A DNA stretch of 64,000 bases from Brachypodius melanocephalos (taxonomy: Eukaryota; Chordata; Aves; Passeriformes; Pycnonotidae), in the NCBI GenBank assembly GCA_013398615.1, contig VZSR01003371.1, forward strand, positions 5,090,029 to 5,154,028. The letters are read 5' to 3'. The position numbers were made by a program, and so were the translations under genes. The notes under the pieces are model-generated. The model did no database searches. It saw only the letters and a program-made list of their open reading frames with translations, and was not told the origin of the DNA. Position 1 is the first letter of the stretch. Each line of letters starts with the position of its first letter. Of the stretch, positions 24,601 through 37,930 are shown one piece after another.

Positions 24601-27600
24601 TGTAAAAATATAAGATAAAAAATTTAATTTGGGGTAGGATGGAAGCAGGCTTTCATTGGCAAATCTCTTGGTGTCCATCACCCTTCCTTCACAAAGGAAG
24701 GGTGGTTTGTGGGCGCTGGGTTTTGTGCGGGCTCTGGGTCCGTGGCTGCAGACATTGCAAAGCAACAAAGAGCCAGATGCGGCGAGTTTGATCAGAGTCA
24801 GATGGGGTTTGGGGGAATAAAGCACCCCAAAATAGGTGGTCATTGGAATAGAAACAAAAAGAGAAATTGTACATTGACCCTGAATTCATGTGACCGAAAA
24901 AAAAGGAATAAATCCCTCATTTTTCCAGCATGAAAACCTACACAGTTTTTAGAGACTAAAAGGCCTTAGATCTTATTGCTTTGTCTTTCTTATTGCTAGT
25001 AGGGCATTCAGGCTTAAGAAAACCATTAAGGATATGCTTTCTCAGGGTATCTGAGGCTTCTTGCTGTTCAATAATAGGAGAAAAAATGAATTAATGTTAT
25101 TCTGTTGGTTTCACAAACTGAGAGAGGGGACTTTGAGGTTTTCCTCTCTTAGAAAAGTTTTACTTTTCAGATCTCAACTATACTAAAATTACCCACGTTT
25201 ACTGAAGGATAACCCTGTCAGTGTATAGCATGTATTTGAAATATAGTGGCATGCCAGATGAAAACCAGCAGTGTGAAATCAGTGCACCAAGAGAAAAAGG
25301 CAAGGATCAGATCAGACCCTCTGGGCTGGCTGCTGGCAAGCCTGCAGCGTGTGTGTGCTCTCCCCTCTACTCCCAGTGCCCTTGATTTCTCAGGCTGCTT
25401 TGAAAGACAAAAAGAAAGTTGGTAATCATACACCGACAGATGGTTCCTTGGTTAGTTACTCTTTATTTAGATGGAAACAACTGCAATTCATCAGCTTTTT
25501 CTTTCTTTTTTTTTTTTAATAGCTACATCATGGTGAACTTTCAACTCCTAATCTATTTCTAAGAAGTATTGTGTGGCAAGAGTCTATTAATAACAAACCT
25601 TGGGCTGACTGGAAATTTCCTTTTCTGTATTCATAATCCAGTTTTTAAGATGTTTTCACCCAATTTTGTTTCACTTTTCAATGATAGAACTATCCAGAAA
25701 GTTTTCCAGTGGATCTCATATTAAAGATATTGCTTACATGTCTATAAATAGAACTTAGATATTTCTTTCTTATTGTTGGACTTGTTTTCATTATCTTAAT
25801 TGTGAATTGATAGCTAATGAACTGCTTGTTTCTTATTTTGACCATGAACAAGTTTGATTGTTTGGGAGAAGTATGCTTGTATCACCTTTCTAGGCATATC
25901 AGAGTTAAGCTGTATCTGTGAATTCTCCTTTTGAATAGTATTTTAGAGAATTCTATATGTATTTAAAGTTAAGAATGTCCAAAAATAAAATTTCTAGATG
26001 AAAGCCTGAAACAAAGATTTGGAATGATTGACTTAAATTTGAAGAGCGGCTGTCTGCAATAAATGGAAAAAAAGTTGTATTACATTCCTGCTCATGCCTA
26101 GAGGTTCATTTCCTTTTGGGTCTTTTGGGTTGATGTAGGATTTCACTGCACATCTTAGACCCAAGTGAATAGCAATTTCTCCAAGATTCACTAATTAAAG
26201 GAAAATCTTGTTTAAAAACATCCGAACAATGAGAGATTCAGTTTCTTTGGGGGCTTTTGTTTCACATTTCCTACCATCCATCATTACAGGCCTGCACCAG
26301 AATTACTGAGTGCAAACAAAGCTGCAAATGAAGTTATGTCCAAATTTTCTTTTACAGACACAGGGGAGGGGGACACTGGGTTTCTGTGATACATTTTTTC
26401 CAGCAGCACAAACTCAAAATATCAGAATTACTCCATTTTTCAGGTATTAAAATGGGTTGAATATATTAAAAAAAATAGTATCTTGATCTTTCAAAAATAC
26501 ATTAAAATATTTTAGATTTGAAAAACAGAAGGGGATCATCTCTATGCTTAGTTACCATAAAGCACTTAATGCATTTGTGGCTATTAATTTTTTAAGGAAT
26601 TCATTCTTAATTTTTTGAGGGGGAAATCTCACGGAACTCAAATGGTCAATTTAATGTCTTTCATTCTAAAAGAATGCAATCCAAGTGTGCTCTAAATTAT
26701 TTTCTATTTGGACCTGATCTACCTTGAAACCAGTCCATAGCTGACCGTTTTCAGGTCACTCAGTATTATGCAAGTTCAACTTGGATATTCTTCCCTTTCT
26801 CACATTCTATTAACACCATCAAATTTTTGCCTCAATGTTTGTTCTTTAACAGGCAAAGTGAAAGGAAGGGTCCCTTTTTCACAGGATATACCACACTGCT
26901 GGCCTTCTAAACAAAAGCAGTGTACACTGATTACCCATGAGGAAAGGCATGCTGTTAGGAGATGGGATCATTGGCATGAACAACTCCCTCCCTCACAAAC
27001 TGCTGTCTTCTTCAGCTCCCTTTGGAAGAAAAGCCGTCATTGATAAACCCCAGCAGGCAATTGGGCATTCCCTCTGTTGTTTTATCCTCAGTTCACCTGT
27101 TTCAGCTTGAGCTGGCCTAAGTGCTGCTGAAAGGCATTGGGATGATGCCATGTTTTTGCATGGATAAAGCAGATGCCATGAGAAGATTCAATGGGAGGTC
27201 CCTTAGACAAAACCTATCCAAAGGCCTGGACCACTGTTTCAAGGATTCATTTTGTGCACGTCCTCCTTGCAGGAGAGCTCAAGGTAGCCAGGACTGCTGA
27301 CCCTCTCCAGCTCCTCATGGTGGGAAGTGGTCACATCCCCAGCACCCTGAGACTTGCCCTGCAGGCACCTCCCTTCCCCTGACTCCATGGATCCTCCAGC
27401 TGCCCTCCTTCTCCTCCTCTTCCCCTCTTTGGCACTGATCTGAAACCCCCATGGGTCACACAGTGGGCAATGAGATTAAGACTGGGATTTGTAAAGATGA
27501 TGCCTTTTTAGAGAGCTTAATAGGCCAGATGCTCAGCTGAGGATCAGGCCATCTGTCCATTCAAGCCCTACCTGTACAGCAAGTTGTGGCTAAGAGAGAG

Positions 27601-29044
27601 AGGGTGACAATTTGGGACTGCAACCCCAAAATGCAGAGAGACAGAATCCTCCTGACACAAAAAAAACTTGGAAGAGAAAATGGCAGATGATATTCCTGGC
27701 TAATATAGGCACTAGTAGGAGGGAGACAAGCCCAACTGCATGCATGGCAAAGGACTTCTTTGCTCTTCCAGCAGATATTAGGGAGCCTGAGAGTCAGCAA
27801 ACCCCATAATTATGCTCACATATAAATCCTTTGCTCTACCAGTGTATAGTGAAGTCAGCCCCCCCAGAAATGAGAGTCAGGCCCAGTCTCCAAAACCAGC
27901 TGCTGCTTTAGTGCAGTGATCTGTCTCCACACTCCCTGATAAGCAGTCTATGCCCTGTGACTTATAATAAAAGGGAATGATGGTCCCTGCACAAACCCAG
28001 AAAAGAGGTATTGATTTGCAAATAATTTAAAAGAATATTCAAGGGTCATGAGCTGACCCTTTTTCAGCTCTGACATTTTATATCAGGGGGGATCCCATTG
28101 AGATGGGAATTCATATCCTAGACATTGTTTTGTCCTGTTTCATAAATAAGTTGAATAGCTTAATTGATTGACACCCACTGCACTTTCCCAGCTTCCTCAG
28201 GCTCAAAAGTACACTGCTGTTTTCTGCCATAAATAATATGAACTTTCAATCAGCCGCCAGGCACAGAAAGGAACTGAAAATTCTTCATACAATAGCTGCA
28301 ATCTGGCATACGAGGCACTGCAGGTCTAAAGGGAGAGCGGTATTTGATGTCACCAGGTATTCTTTTCTTTCCTGTGGCACCAACAGCATTTTCCTATCCA
28401 AACGACCTACATCCTAAAGAAGAATCCAGGGGCCCCTGCAAGGAGGGAGACCAGTTTGTCCTGGAGTTTATGTGTGGGTTTGCAATACTGTGAACACAAC
28501 ATGGAACCACATGTTGGACCACATCAAGTTCAGTCCTTTGGAAATACTGGTGCAGGATCTCTTCATCTCTTTTAGGTTCTGGTCCAACTTCGTCTCAAAC
28601 TGAGCACCATTATTCTCCCCCAAGCTCCTCATTTGTCCCCAGACCTCACCCCTCTGATTATTACAAATCATCTCCTAATTTTCATTCCATGCTTATTTGT
28701 GTTTAACTGAGATCAATCTGTTCCCATGTTTATACTTTTACTTGAATAGTTCTTTTCCTCCTTGCATATTTAGTCCCCAGTGCATTTTGTTTTCATTGCT
28801 CCTCCTCAGTCTTGGTTGCACTAAAGGAAATGAGCTACACATTTTACAGCTCTTATTTTTAATACAATTTAATAGCCTTTTCAGTAATTCTGGTGAGTTT
28901 TAGAGAGGTCTTGGCTTAGATATAGCCCACACTTTCAAAAAACAGATGCAAAAAGAGTGTGAAACTGTTGAGGACTTCCTCTCAAGGAAGGAAGGTGTGG
29001 ATATAAGTGCTTACCTTCAGTTGCCCAAGTTGGAAAATGTTAGT
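21685..29044. other. Non-coding stretch, AT-rich, possible conserved patches
   Basis: More than 7 kb without a recognisable gene. An A/C-rich tract at 22439-22516 is listed separately. The segments 23360-23480 and 23690-23960 read as unique sequence rich in TAAT-type cores and look like possible conserved elements, but this was not tested. A TATA-like site at 24609 and an AATAAA at 24816 are too weak to call a unit. The stretch 25440-26700 is especially AT-rich. Confidence 0.4.
22439..22516 (+). repeat. A/C-rich low-complexity tract
   Basis: CAAA and CCAAA type units with short C runs and an A run. It is roughly the complement in composition of the T/G tract at 20551-20620. Confidence 0.85.
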
Positions 29045-29150
29045 TTCTGACCTCCCTGTGCTTTAATTTCCTTGTCTGTAAAACAGAAAGAACAACACAG
29101 ACCTCAAAAGGGAGTAATTAAGTTTTCCAAAGTGCTCCAAGATCTTCAAG
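29045..29150 (+). mobile_element. MIR-like SINE remnant, sense
   Basis: The plus strand has the landmark order of a MIR-type element: 'ctgacctccctgtgctttaa', 'tttccttgtctgtaaaacag', a block like 'aacaacacagacctcaaaag', 'ggagtaattaagttt', and 'caaagtgctccaagatcttc'. These correspond to the family's 'cctctctgtgcctcagtttc', 'ctcatctgtaaaatggg', 'taatacctacctca' and 'gtaaagtgctttgagatc'. It is diverged but the order is complete. Confidence 0.65.
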
Positions 29151-32003
29151 TGAAAAGTTCAGTTCTAAATGTGAAGCTCTTTTGTCTGTTGTTCTTTACT
29201 TGTTACTTCTTAAGCAGTGCAAACCCTGGAGTGAGGGCACTGAGCCAGACTAAAGCCAAGGCAAGTTCCTCCATTGATTACAGTGGGAACCCTTTATGCA
29301 AAAGGTTTCATAAGGGGTGACAGGCATCTGTTGCTAAGACAGAGCAACAAACACTGGGAGAGACAGAATACTGACTGAAACCATTGCAAGGCCAAGTGAG
29401 AAGATAAGTAGTTTTTCTTTAGAAATAGCAGCAAAGAGTTAAATCTATTTTTCTTGCTTTGCCTCAGCAGAAATTTCTCCAAGGATGATCACCATATGCA
29501 CTCTCATCTGTAATTAATAAATGTTTGGAAGGACACTTTCCCACTCAACATATGAAATTATAGATGATCCCTTAATTCCCCAGACATTTGTAAGCCTTGT
29601 CTTGTCAGAATTGAATTTACTACAGCTGATTACCCTGAGAATGCACTGACCTTCTTAGCTCCTGCTGTGGTCTTTATTTTTTCCATGGCAGATAATATGG
29701 GGACCAGAAACTGGGGACTTGGTAGTAGGGATTATGTGATACTAATGAGACAAAGCTTATTGTTGATGTTAACTGTTATTACCACCAAAAAAAGTGTACT
29801 GCTCCAGACAGATGGACTTCACTTTGTTACACCAGGAGGGAGCGAATGCATTTTGACAGTAGCAGCATCTATTTAAAATCTGGACCACATCTGGTGCCTC
29901 TCTGAGGCAGACCATATCTGATCAATCAGAATTATGGCTCTTCAGTCTCCAGACGAGTTAGAAGAAATTCATTATCTGTTTTGAAGCCTGCTTCTCTTTC
30001 ATCTATTAAAAAAAAAAAATGAATTGTCATTGGATCCATTTAGCTACTGAAAGAAAAAAAAAAGTACAGTAATTAAACTAACTAGCAAGCTCCACATCTG
30101 AAGATTTGATTAATTCTTTGAAACACAGTGCATGTAGGCACTTGGCTCACATTAGGCTTCAGTCAACAGTTTCTTAGCTGATGAAATAGATAGCTTAGGA
30201 CTTATCTCCATTTCTGGTTAATTCATAAACTCTTGGAAATACCCACATGAATTTCTCCAAACTCTGTCAGAAGTCAATATTTGTCTTTCAGTAACATTTA
30301 GCCCCTGGGCATGGGGCTTGAGAGTTACCATCTTGAGGACAGCAGTGTCTCCATGGGGCCTCCTGCTCCAAGGAGGTCTTCTGCCTACCCTTCCCCTGTG
30401 CATCCCCTTATGGACCAGCAGTGTTGAATGCTGAAAATTGACACTAAATGCTACGAATTCTTCCATATGTGGTCTGCTGAACCCAAAAAGTGATGAGAGC
30501 CTGGGCTTACAAATAAGCACAAGCAGAATGCAAAAGGATCCTGTTCTGGAGGACTTTAATTTCTCAGTATTTTTTTTCTGATTTCAGAGTTTCTTCTTGC
30601 CTTTGCTGATGAGCACAACCATCACACCAACTAGAACTCAGCCTCTCAAGTTCTTACCACTGCTTCCATCCTTACCATGTTTTAAGAGCACAGTTCAGAA
30701 AGAAGTCTTGTGAAAACAATTGACTTATATCTCCTTCATTCACAACTTTTCAATCAAAATTTTATTTTATAGGTAAAGTTAGTGAGTACAACTAAAGTTA
30801 CTGAGAGGGTAGGGAAACACAGGTTTTACGTGCATAATCTTGGAAGAACAATTTAAAATGCTCATCAACATTTGTCAAATATTTCTCAAAATTCTTTGTC
30901 AAACTGTTATTTTTAATTCCTGCTAATGAAACCCAGGGAAATTATCTACTTTTTTGAGTGAGGTGGAGGCAGTGACTGTAACCTTCCAGAGGAGCATCAG
31001 GTGTGCAAAAGAGACCAAGGCTGGCATTAATTTCTTCTGTAGCATTGATAGCTCAGGAGCAAATGATTTTGACTGCTTGTTGATCACGTCCAGATGGGTA
31101 AAGCCCAAAATGAGGTTATAATAGCTGCCTGCCTCAATGCTAAACCACCCTCAAAATTAGGTAAGGCAGCTCCAAAGTCATTTATCTACCATGGGTGCAG
31201 GACCGTCATGGGAAAATTGACTCAGGATGATATATATCAAAATCTCCTGCTGGCAGTAGTAACTCCTGTGGAATTTCTACTAATCATGGATGACAATTTT
31301 CTAACTAAGAAATAAAAGCTAACGGTAACTAAAGTGGAAATGATTATGTTGGATCCCTGTCTGAGTCAGTTAAAAACACATGGAATTTCAACACAACCAG
31401 GTTCACAAAGCTGAAACAAGTACAAGCCAGTTGTAAGGAAGGACTGAAGGCTAGATGTGATGTATGCAATGAATAGTTTAAAATTATTTAGCTAGATGTA
31501 AAAAGAACCAAATAACAACAACAAAATCAGACTAAAACTGTAAGTAAATAAGGAAGCAAGCATGGTTCCAAAAATCTAGAATAGAAAAAGATGCAAAATA
31601 AGCAATAATAATGGATGGATGTTTAGAAGACACATGTTGTAAACACTGAAAATACATTCTGCAGCTACACAAAATTAATAAGGAAGCAAAAGGATTCAAG
31701 GAAATATATATGAACAACAACCAAAAAAAAGGCAGTAGGGAGAAGATGTTTGAGTCCATTGGACCAAGAGTAACCCTACTAATACTAAAAGTCCATGAAC
31801 AGTAATAGCACCAGAACAGTCAGTAACAATGCAGAAAATCAGAAGTGTTTAATGAATGTGTATCTTCCCCTCCCAGGAGTAAACCAGGACATGTTCATAT
31901 CATAAGGAAAGAATTAATATCTTCTACTCAGGCCATAATCAAAATGAAAGGAAAACAGGCACTACTAAGAAACTTTTTAACAACCAGATACATGGCACCA
32001 GTA

Positions 32004-32052
32004 CTACTAAAAGTGCAGGTTAGGAAGTTCCTCTGGATGCTGCTTTTAGTAG
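32004..32052. repeat. Hairpin-forming inverted repeat, 49 bases
   Basis: CTACTAAAAG (32004-32013) and CTTTTAGTAG (32043-32052) are exact reverse complements. The next bases inward, GCA (32015-32017) and TGC (32038-32040), also pair across a small bulge. The loop contains a GGAA-G-TTCC symmetry. The whole is shorter than a typical microRNA precursor. Confidence 0.55.
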
Positions 32053-34795
32053 CTCAGGCCCAGCAGTGGCAGAAACATGAGAGAAAGCAAATACTACTGC
32101 AGTGTTTGGACAGGGTGAAGGAAATGATCAAACAAGTATAAATCTGTCATCCTGGCACTCACTAAGGGTTGCAATAACAGAAAATTTTTACAAGACTTAG
32201 CTACTAAAGATTTCAAGGGGGTATTCTAAATATTTTGCAATTTATGGAAAACAGAGCTTCTAAAAGTTGTTGTTGTAATCATTGCCAAAGACAGAGAGAG
32301 ATAAGACCTGTTCATTTCACTTGTTCTCATCTCCAGAAAAGACGGGAAATATTCTGCATATTCACCAAATAAGAAATATTTGGGGTTTAGAAAAATGTGA
32401 CACAAAATACAGACTTACTTTCTTTGAAAAATATTTGTTATCAATCTTAGAAGGATGAAGGAGGTCTTAATTAGTGCTTGTACAATTTGACCTAATTTTT
32501 AACTTAAAATTACCAGCTGTAATCTGTAAAATTTTTATATAGTTGTGGTGATGAAGTAATAGTTTTTGTCACTATTCTATTTGTCAGTATTTTAAGAATG
32601 GTTTAAGTGTTTAAGGCAGTGCAATCCAGAATACCTGTAGACACCTAGAGCTGATACAAAATACTCTTCTCTCTATTGTTACATAGGCTTCAGTAATTAA
32701 CCTCTGATACAAAGAAATAAAGAAATTGTGAAAGAAGTGGAAGAGAAACAGTCAATTCCATCTAATTTCCACCCAAGTCGGAAACAGGCAGGAAGCATGG
32801 TCTCCAAAAATAACCAAAACGCTTCCTCTTTTTTTTTTTTTTTTCCTTTTAAATCTGTCATTTCTCTGCTGAAATAAGGCATATCAATTCCTTGAGGTGA
32901 AGAGATAAATTCCCTTTTTGTCCTGAACATTCTGAAATAGTCCCCACTCGCAGATGGAGCGTGCAATGGCAGGTTACCGAGTTCAGGGAGTGACAGTGGC
33001 TCGTGCTGCCAATCGCTTTGTGCCGCGCTTTCCACGTTTCCCAACAGCCCTTTCACCATATGGAGATGAAACTCACTTTCAACCTCTGAACCATCACACC
33101 TGCTTTAAAACTGTCTGTGACTTGAGGGTTGGGATTGAAATCCAAAATTAGGACACAGGAGCACAGCAAAGTGCCCAAATTTTCATTGTGGTCAGTGGAA
33201 ATGCAATCAACACAGTCTGAGACACCTGGAGAGCTGTTTTCCTGTAGAATGCACTCACTCTTATCAGCAAGTTAAATTCCACACAAGACCCTTTTACATC
33301 CAATTTTTTTCAGAGAAATTGATCCAATGTTTTGCAGCAGGAAAACAGAGCCCTCTTTTGCAAGGCAATACTTCAATCTATGTTTCTCTCTAATAAAATT
33401 TCTCCCTAGGGCCACAGAAAAGGCATTGCTTGCTGCTTTAAAGGAAATGTTCTTTTAAAGACCCCATAGTTCCTCAGCTTTTATAAACTCCTCTGCTTCA
33501 CAGCTCTGTACTCTCAAATCTTGATGTCTCATGAATGCAGCTACACCAAGATTTTGCAAGCGCCATTCTAGAATTAGCAAAACCAAAGTTTTGCATTGAT
33601 ATCAGTCTGCTTTTGGCTCTCTGTGAGAATTTATTCTTCCTTACTTCTAGACTTGCCTGTTGACTCTCTTGAAAGAAGGAAAAGGACAGCCTTCTCCCAA
33701 ATGCTGTGTGTGCCATGCCACCTCCAGCTTGGAAATAACAGCATTGCAGCCAGGCTTGCAGGGGTTGCAAATCCCCTGTACCAAGGCTGTCCTGTTCAGA
33801 CAGACAAAGCAGAGCCACTCCTGACCTACAGCAGAGAGCTTGGAAATCACAGCAGTTTTTGCTCAGGTCACCCTGAGCCATAACCTTCGGTGTGAACTCC
33901 CTCACTTTCAGGAGCAGGGTGGGAGGTGCACGGCATGAGAACGCCTGAGGGAAGGAGGCACATTTGCACTACAGCTCTGATCATCAAGATATGCTGCCAG
34001 GAGACTGTTTATGGGTACTCGGTTATCACGTTGTGATTTGCAACATTCCAAAATATGGCATAAAAAAGGACCCCAAACTGAGACAATGCCCCCCAGCACC
34101 AACTCCGATGGTAGAAACAGATTTTCCACACCCACTGACTTCACACCCAAATCCACATCTGTTTAATAAACAGTAGCAGGAATAAAAAATACCAGCTCTG
34201 GAGTTTCATCAACAGTTAGAGTAAACTTGTTGTTATGTCAACAATCAGCTATTTCTGCTTGACGACTGTCACGAACACTCACATGAGAATGTTTCTGAGT
34301 TGTTCTTATCTGGGACAAGGGCATGATACAGGTGTAATTTTAAAAGCACTCAGATAACCTGACATAGATTGCTTTAAAAAGACTCTCATGGTGGAACCCA
34401 GACACAAAGTTATCTTGCTCATACGTGTGGTATCAGCACATTTTCATCCCTGATTGAGTTTGAATTTTAAAGTTAATTACATTAAGTTAGACAAGATGAG
34501 GAGATTTTTAAGTGTGCTGAGAGTCATTTTTGCTTTGCAAGCCATGCCAAATGGCAGCGATTCGCACCTTATGATCTCCTGATCCTCATCCCTAATATTT
34601 TTTCTTCGAAGTCCTGTATTTCAGATTGTTTAGGTATCTACAGAGCCCTACCTAATCTTCCCATTTTAATATTGTTCACTCACCTTCCATACATGCAAAG
34701 CATTCCAATGCTTGTTGACTTACTTAGCAATGCTGCCTTGTAAGACCCCAACACACTTGTCATAATGAGGTTTATAATGAAAATACTCCATGAAA

Positions 34796-34880
34796 GAAAA
34801 AAGAAAACATTTATTTTTCTTTTTTCTTTTATTTTGCTGAAATACCGCACTGTAATTTATTTATTTTTTAAAAAATTAAA
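34796..34880. repeat. A/T low-complexity tract
   Basis: Alternating A-rich and T-rich runs with almost no G or C over about 85 bases. Confidence 0.75.
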
Positions 34881-37800
34881 CACAAAATGTTAACTGTTTT
34901 TTATGGCTCTTACAAGAACAAACATACTAAAGCAAGGCACTAAGCTGGACCAAGAGTGTAACAAAGCATTATAGTCCTAATTCCTAAAACAAAGCAAAAA
35001 TTCAAAATCATGGCAGGAGCCAGGGTTCCTCCAGCTGATTGTTACAGATTTCAGTATCTGAGAACTTTAGTGGGCCTGGCCCAAACCCTTCAGCTGTTAA
35101 ATCAGCCTACAAAAGAGAACTCCTTTGCTGTGGTCTCTCTGAAGCACCGTCTGCCATCAGCTGCGGACAGGTCCTGCTGGGTCCCAGCACTGCCAGGACA
35201 TGCTCCCCTTTCAAAGCCAGCCAAATCCATTTGTGTCACACACTCTGCCTGCTCAGGACCATCCCCTTTCTGCCCCTGTGCCCATTTGGCAGGGTCCCCA
35301 GACCTTCCTCCAGCCCATGCTCCTGTCACACACACAGATTGCAGCCTGAGCACCGTTTTGGCACCTCAAATGCACAACACCTGTTTTGAAGGTTAACGGA
35401 TAGTGACAAGTATAATCACAGCTTCTGCTGAAGTTTTAGCCTGCCAGACAGATAATTATGCTACTATTTTCTATAGGTTTTCTCCCCACACATGTAACCC
35501 ATCATTTTTGCAAGGCAGTGCCACAGGCAGCTGCAACATGCTCTGATTTGGAATGGTGGTCACCTTTCCTTAGACTCCTTCCTGATGGTCAGCAGCTCTC
35601 AGCACCATTCCCCACCAAGCCATGGCATTTCCCTGTGATATTGCTCCTCAAAGGTCACGGATGCGCCAGCAGCTTTTCCCACCTTATGTCCATCAGGTGA
35701 GGTCATGCCTAGAGCTCTGTCCTCACATTTCACATTTTGGGCCCCTGGGTCCGTGGCCAAGAGCAGTCATGAGCTGCCCCAGTTCTGGTTGCGCTGCAGG
35801 ACTGGATTGGAGCCGGGGTCACTGCCAGGGCAGGAGGGGGAGGCTCATATATCCTTGTCTAAAGGTTCCCACGAGTAGAAAGTTCCCCATAATCTCAGCA
35901 CAGGGGGCTTTCATTTGTCAGTGAGAGTGTTTTGACAGAGGTCTTCTCCCCAGGCAGGCAGCTGGGCTCGTCTCTTGTGCAGGGAGGAAGAGAGGGAAAA
36001 GGGTCTTAAAAAACGGGAGTGTAGTAACACCCCCAGCTCCCCTAGCTCCTACAATGCACAGTTCACTGGCATTCAGTCCTGCAGCCTCAGTGAGAACACA
36101 GTTCTGACCATTACAGTGTGAACACAGGAAAAACACTGTCCTAAACCTTAGATTTTCAGCATTAGTCTTCCAAAAACTTCAGACCAGAAGCAATTATTCA
36201 TTTTTCAGTGCACCATTTTGATTTCATCTTGGCACAGAAAGGAGACCAAGCGTTCCCTTCCTTTCCTGGAAGAAGGTCTAAAGATACCTGCAACACATCC
36301 AAGATCCATTTCAGGGTCCATCTCTATTGCAAGCCCTGCTGACCTGAGCTGAGCAGCACAGACACAAGTGGGGGTTCTTTCTTCAGGGTGTTTAACACAC
36401 TCTGCAATTGAACCCCTGGGGCAGAAAACAAAATTGGGCATGGTGGATGTAACCTGGAAGGATAGGGGATAAAAAACAGGTTGTTACTTCACAAAAGAGG
36501 GGCACACAACTTTATTTTTCCACTTAAACTGAAAAAGAAAGGAAGGTTTAGATACTTATGTGTGGGGTCATGAGTTCTGTCACCAAAAATAAAACCAATA
36601 TAGCAGTATGGAAAACAGCCATGATGAGATGACAGTCGGCAGCACTCCTCTCCAGTGAAATCCATTGCTCATTTCCACTGGAGCTGATGTGCTTTCTGTA
36701 GGACTACACAAAATAGATAGAGTGGGGACAACAGCCATGTTTAACAGGTTTAAAGATGATGACAGGGACAGCACTGGCATTTTTATCGTGGAAAGTTAGA
36801 GGCAAAGGATGTGGCTAGAAAAAAATTACATTACTGGTGCTTATGATGTGCCAGCATAGGAAAACTCAGATGACTGTTTCCTTTGGGGTGGGAAGGATGG
36901 ATAGGGTATAAAGCTTTTCTCTTTGCTTGCTTCCCTACTACCTGGGATGCAGATGAGCATGGCATTCTCCTAGTTTTTGGGGAAGGTAATGATTCCTCTG
37001 TAATTTTCTGTCAAAATACCAGTTTTGGGAATCCACAATTTCACTGCAGACAGGAAGGTGATGGCAGCATAGTTTCCAGTGGCCTCCCTCACTTGCTCTG
37101 AGTTAAGGAATTTCACAGGCCTGCACAGAGGTGGTAGTCATGGGATGCCTGGAATCATGAGATGCCAAAACCTTGTGCCAGCTTTTCCTGATCTAAGGTT
37201 GCACTGGGGGTACTTGGAGGCACCATATCCCAGAAGACAAATAGAGGGGCATGACATGGGAGGTGGAGCTGTGGAGATAAACAGCTGACAACAACAAGCC
37301 CAGATCTCACCTGCCCTGTGCAGTGAGAGGGCTGGGAGAGAGTGAGGAGAACAATAAGGTGGGATCAGCTCCTGTGCATTCCAGAGTGGCCTCATGGTGC
37401 AATTGGCTTCAAGAGATGGGAGATCAGCCTGTCTTACCTGGTGTATATCCTACCTGGACCAGGGGGTGGGAGGGGAGTCATGGAACATGATCAAAATTGC
37501 AGATGGTTGTTGCCTGACAGGGAGGTTCACAGCACTTCATGATCCACCTGCTTCTGGTGAGGGATTACACCCCTCCACATGCTAAAATGCTGGCCACTAT
37601 TGTGGATGCTCACGTGGATACTGTGGATGAAGAAAGAGAACAGCTCAGCAAAACAGTCAGCAGGAGGGAAGAGGTTATTTAAAGGGTGTTTGCCAGGCTC
37701 TGCACCAGTAATGCTGTGTTTGGAGGCTGATAGCCCTACTGGGGGGAGCAGTACGAGGTGAGGAGCTAAGTGCCAAGTTCTCATCAGCCTTTTCCAACCA

Positions 37801-37903
37801 CAACGCTGCAGCTAAATTTAAACAAAATCTGTTCCCGTCCATTCTGCCTGCCGTGCTCTTCCCTGTCACACACAAGGCAACCTGAATTTGATACACCCCC
37901 CAG

Positions 37904-37930
37904 GCATTTATTTATTTATTTATTTATTTT
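37904..37930 (+). repeat. (ATTT)n microsatellite
   Basis: About six uninterrupted ATTT units. Confidence 0.9.

Noticed and set aside
24595..24850. Possible solo LTR (TATA-like at 24609, AATAAA at 24816)
   Set aside because: Spacing is LTR-like, but I see no TG...CA ends, no target-site duplication and no primer-binding site, and the two signals are common by chance.
33498..33905. 135-codon minus-strand frame
   Set aside because: No family resemblance, opposed by a 95-codon frame on the plus strand, and no splice or promoter context.
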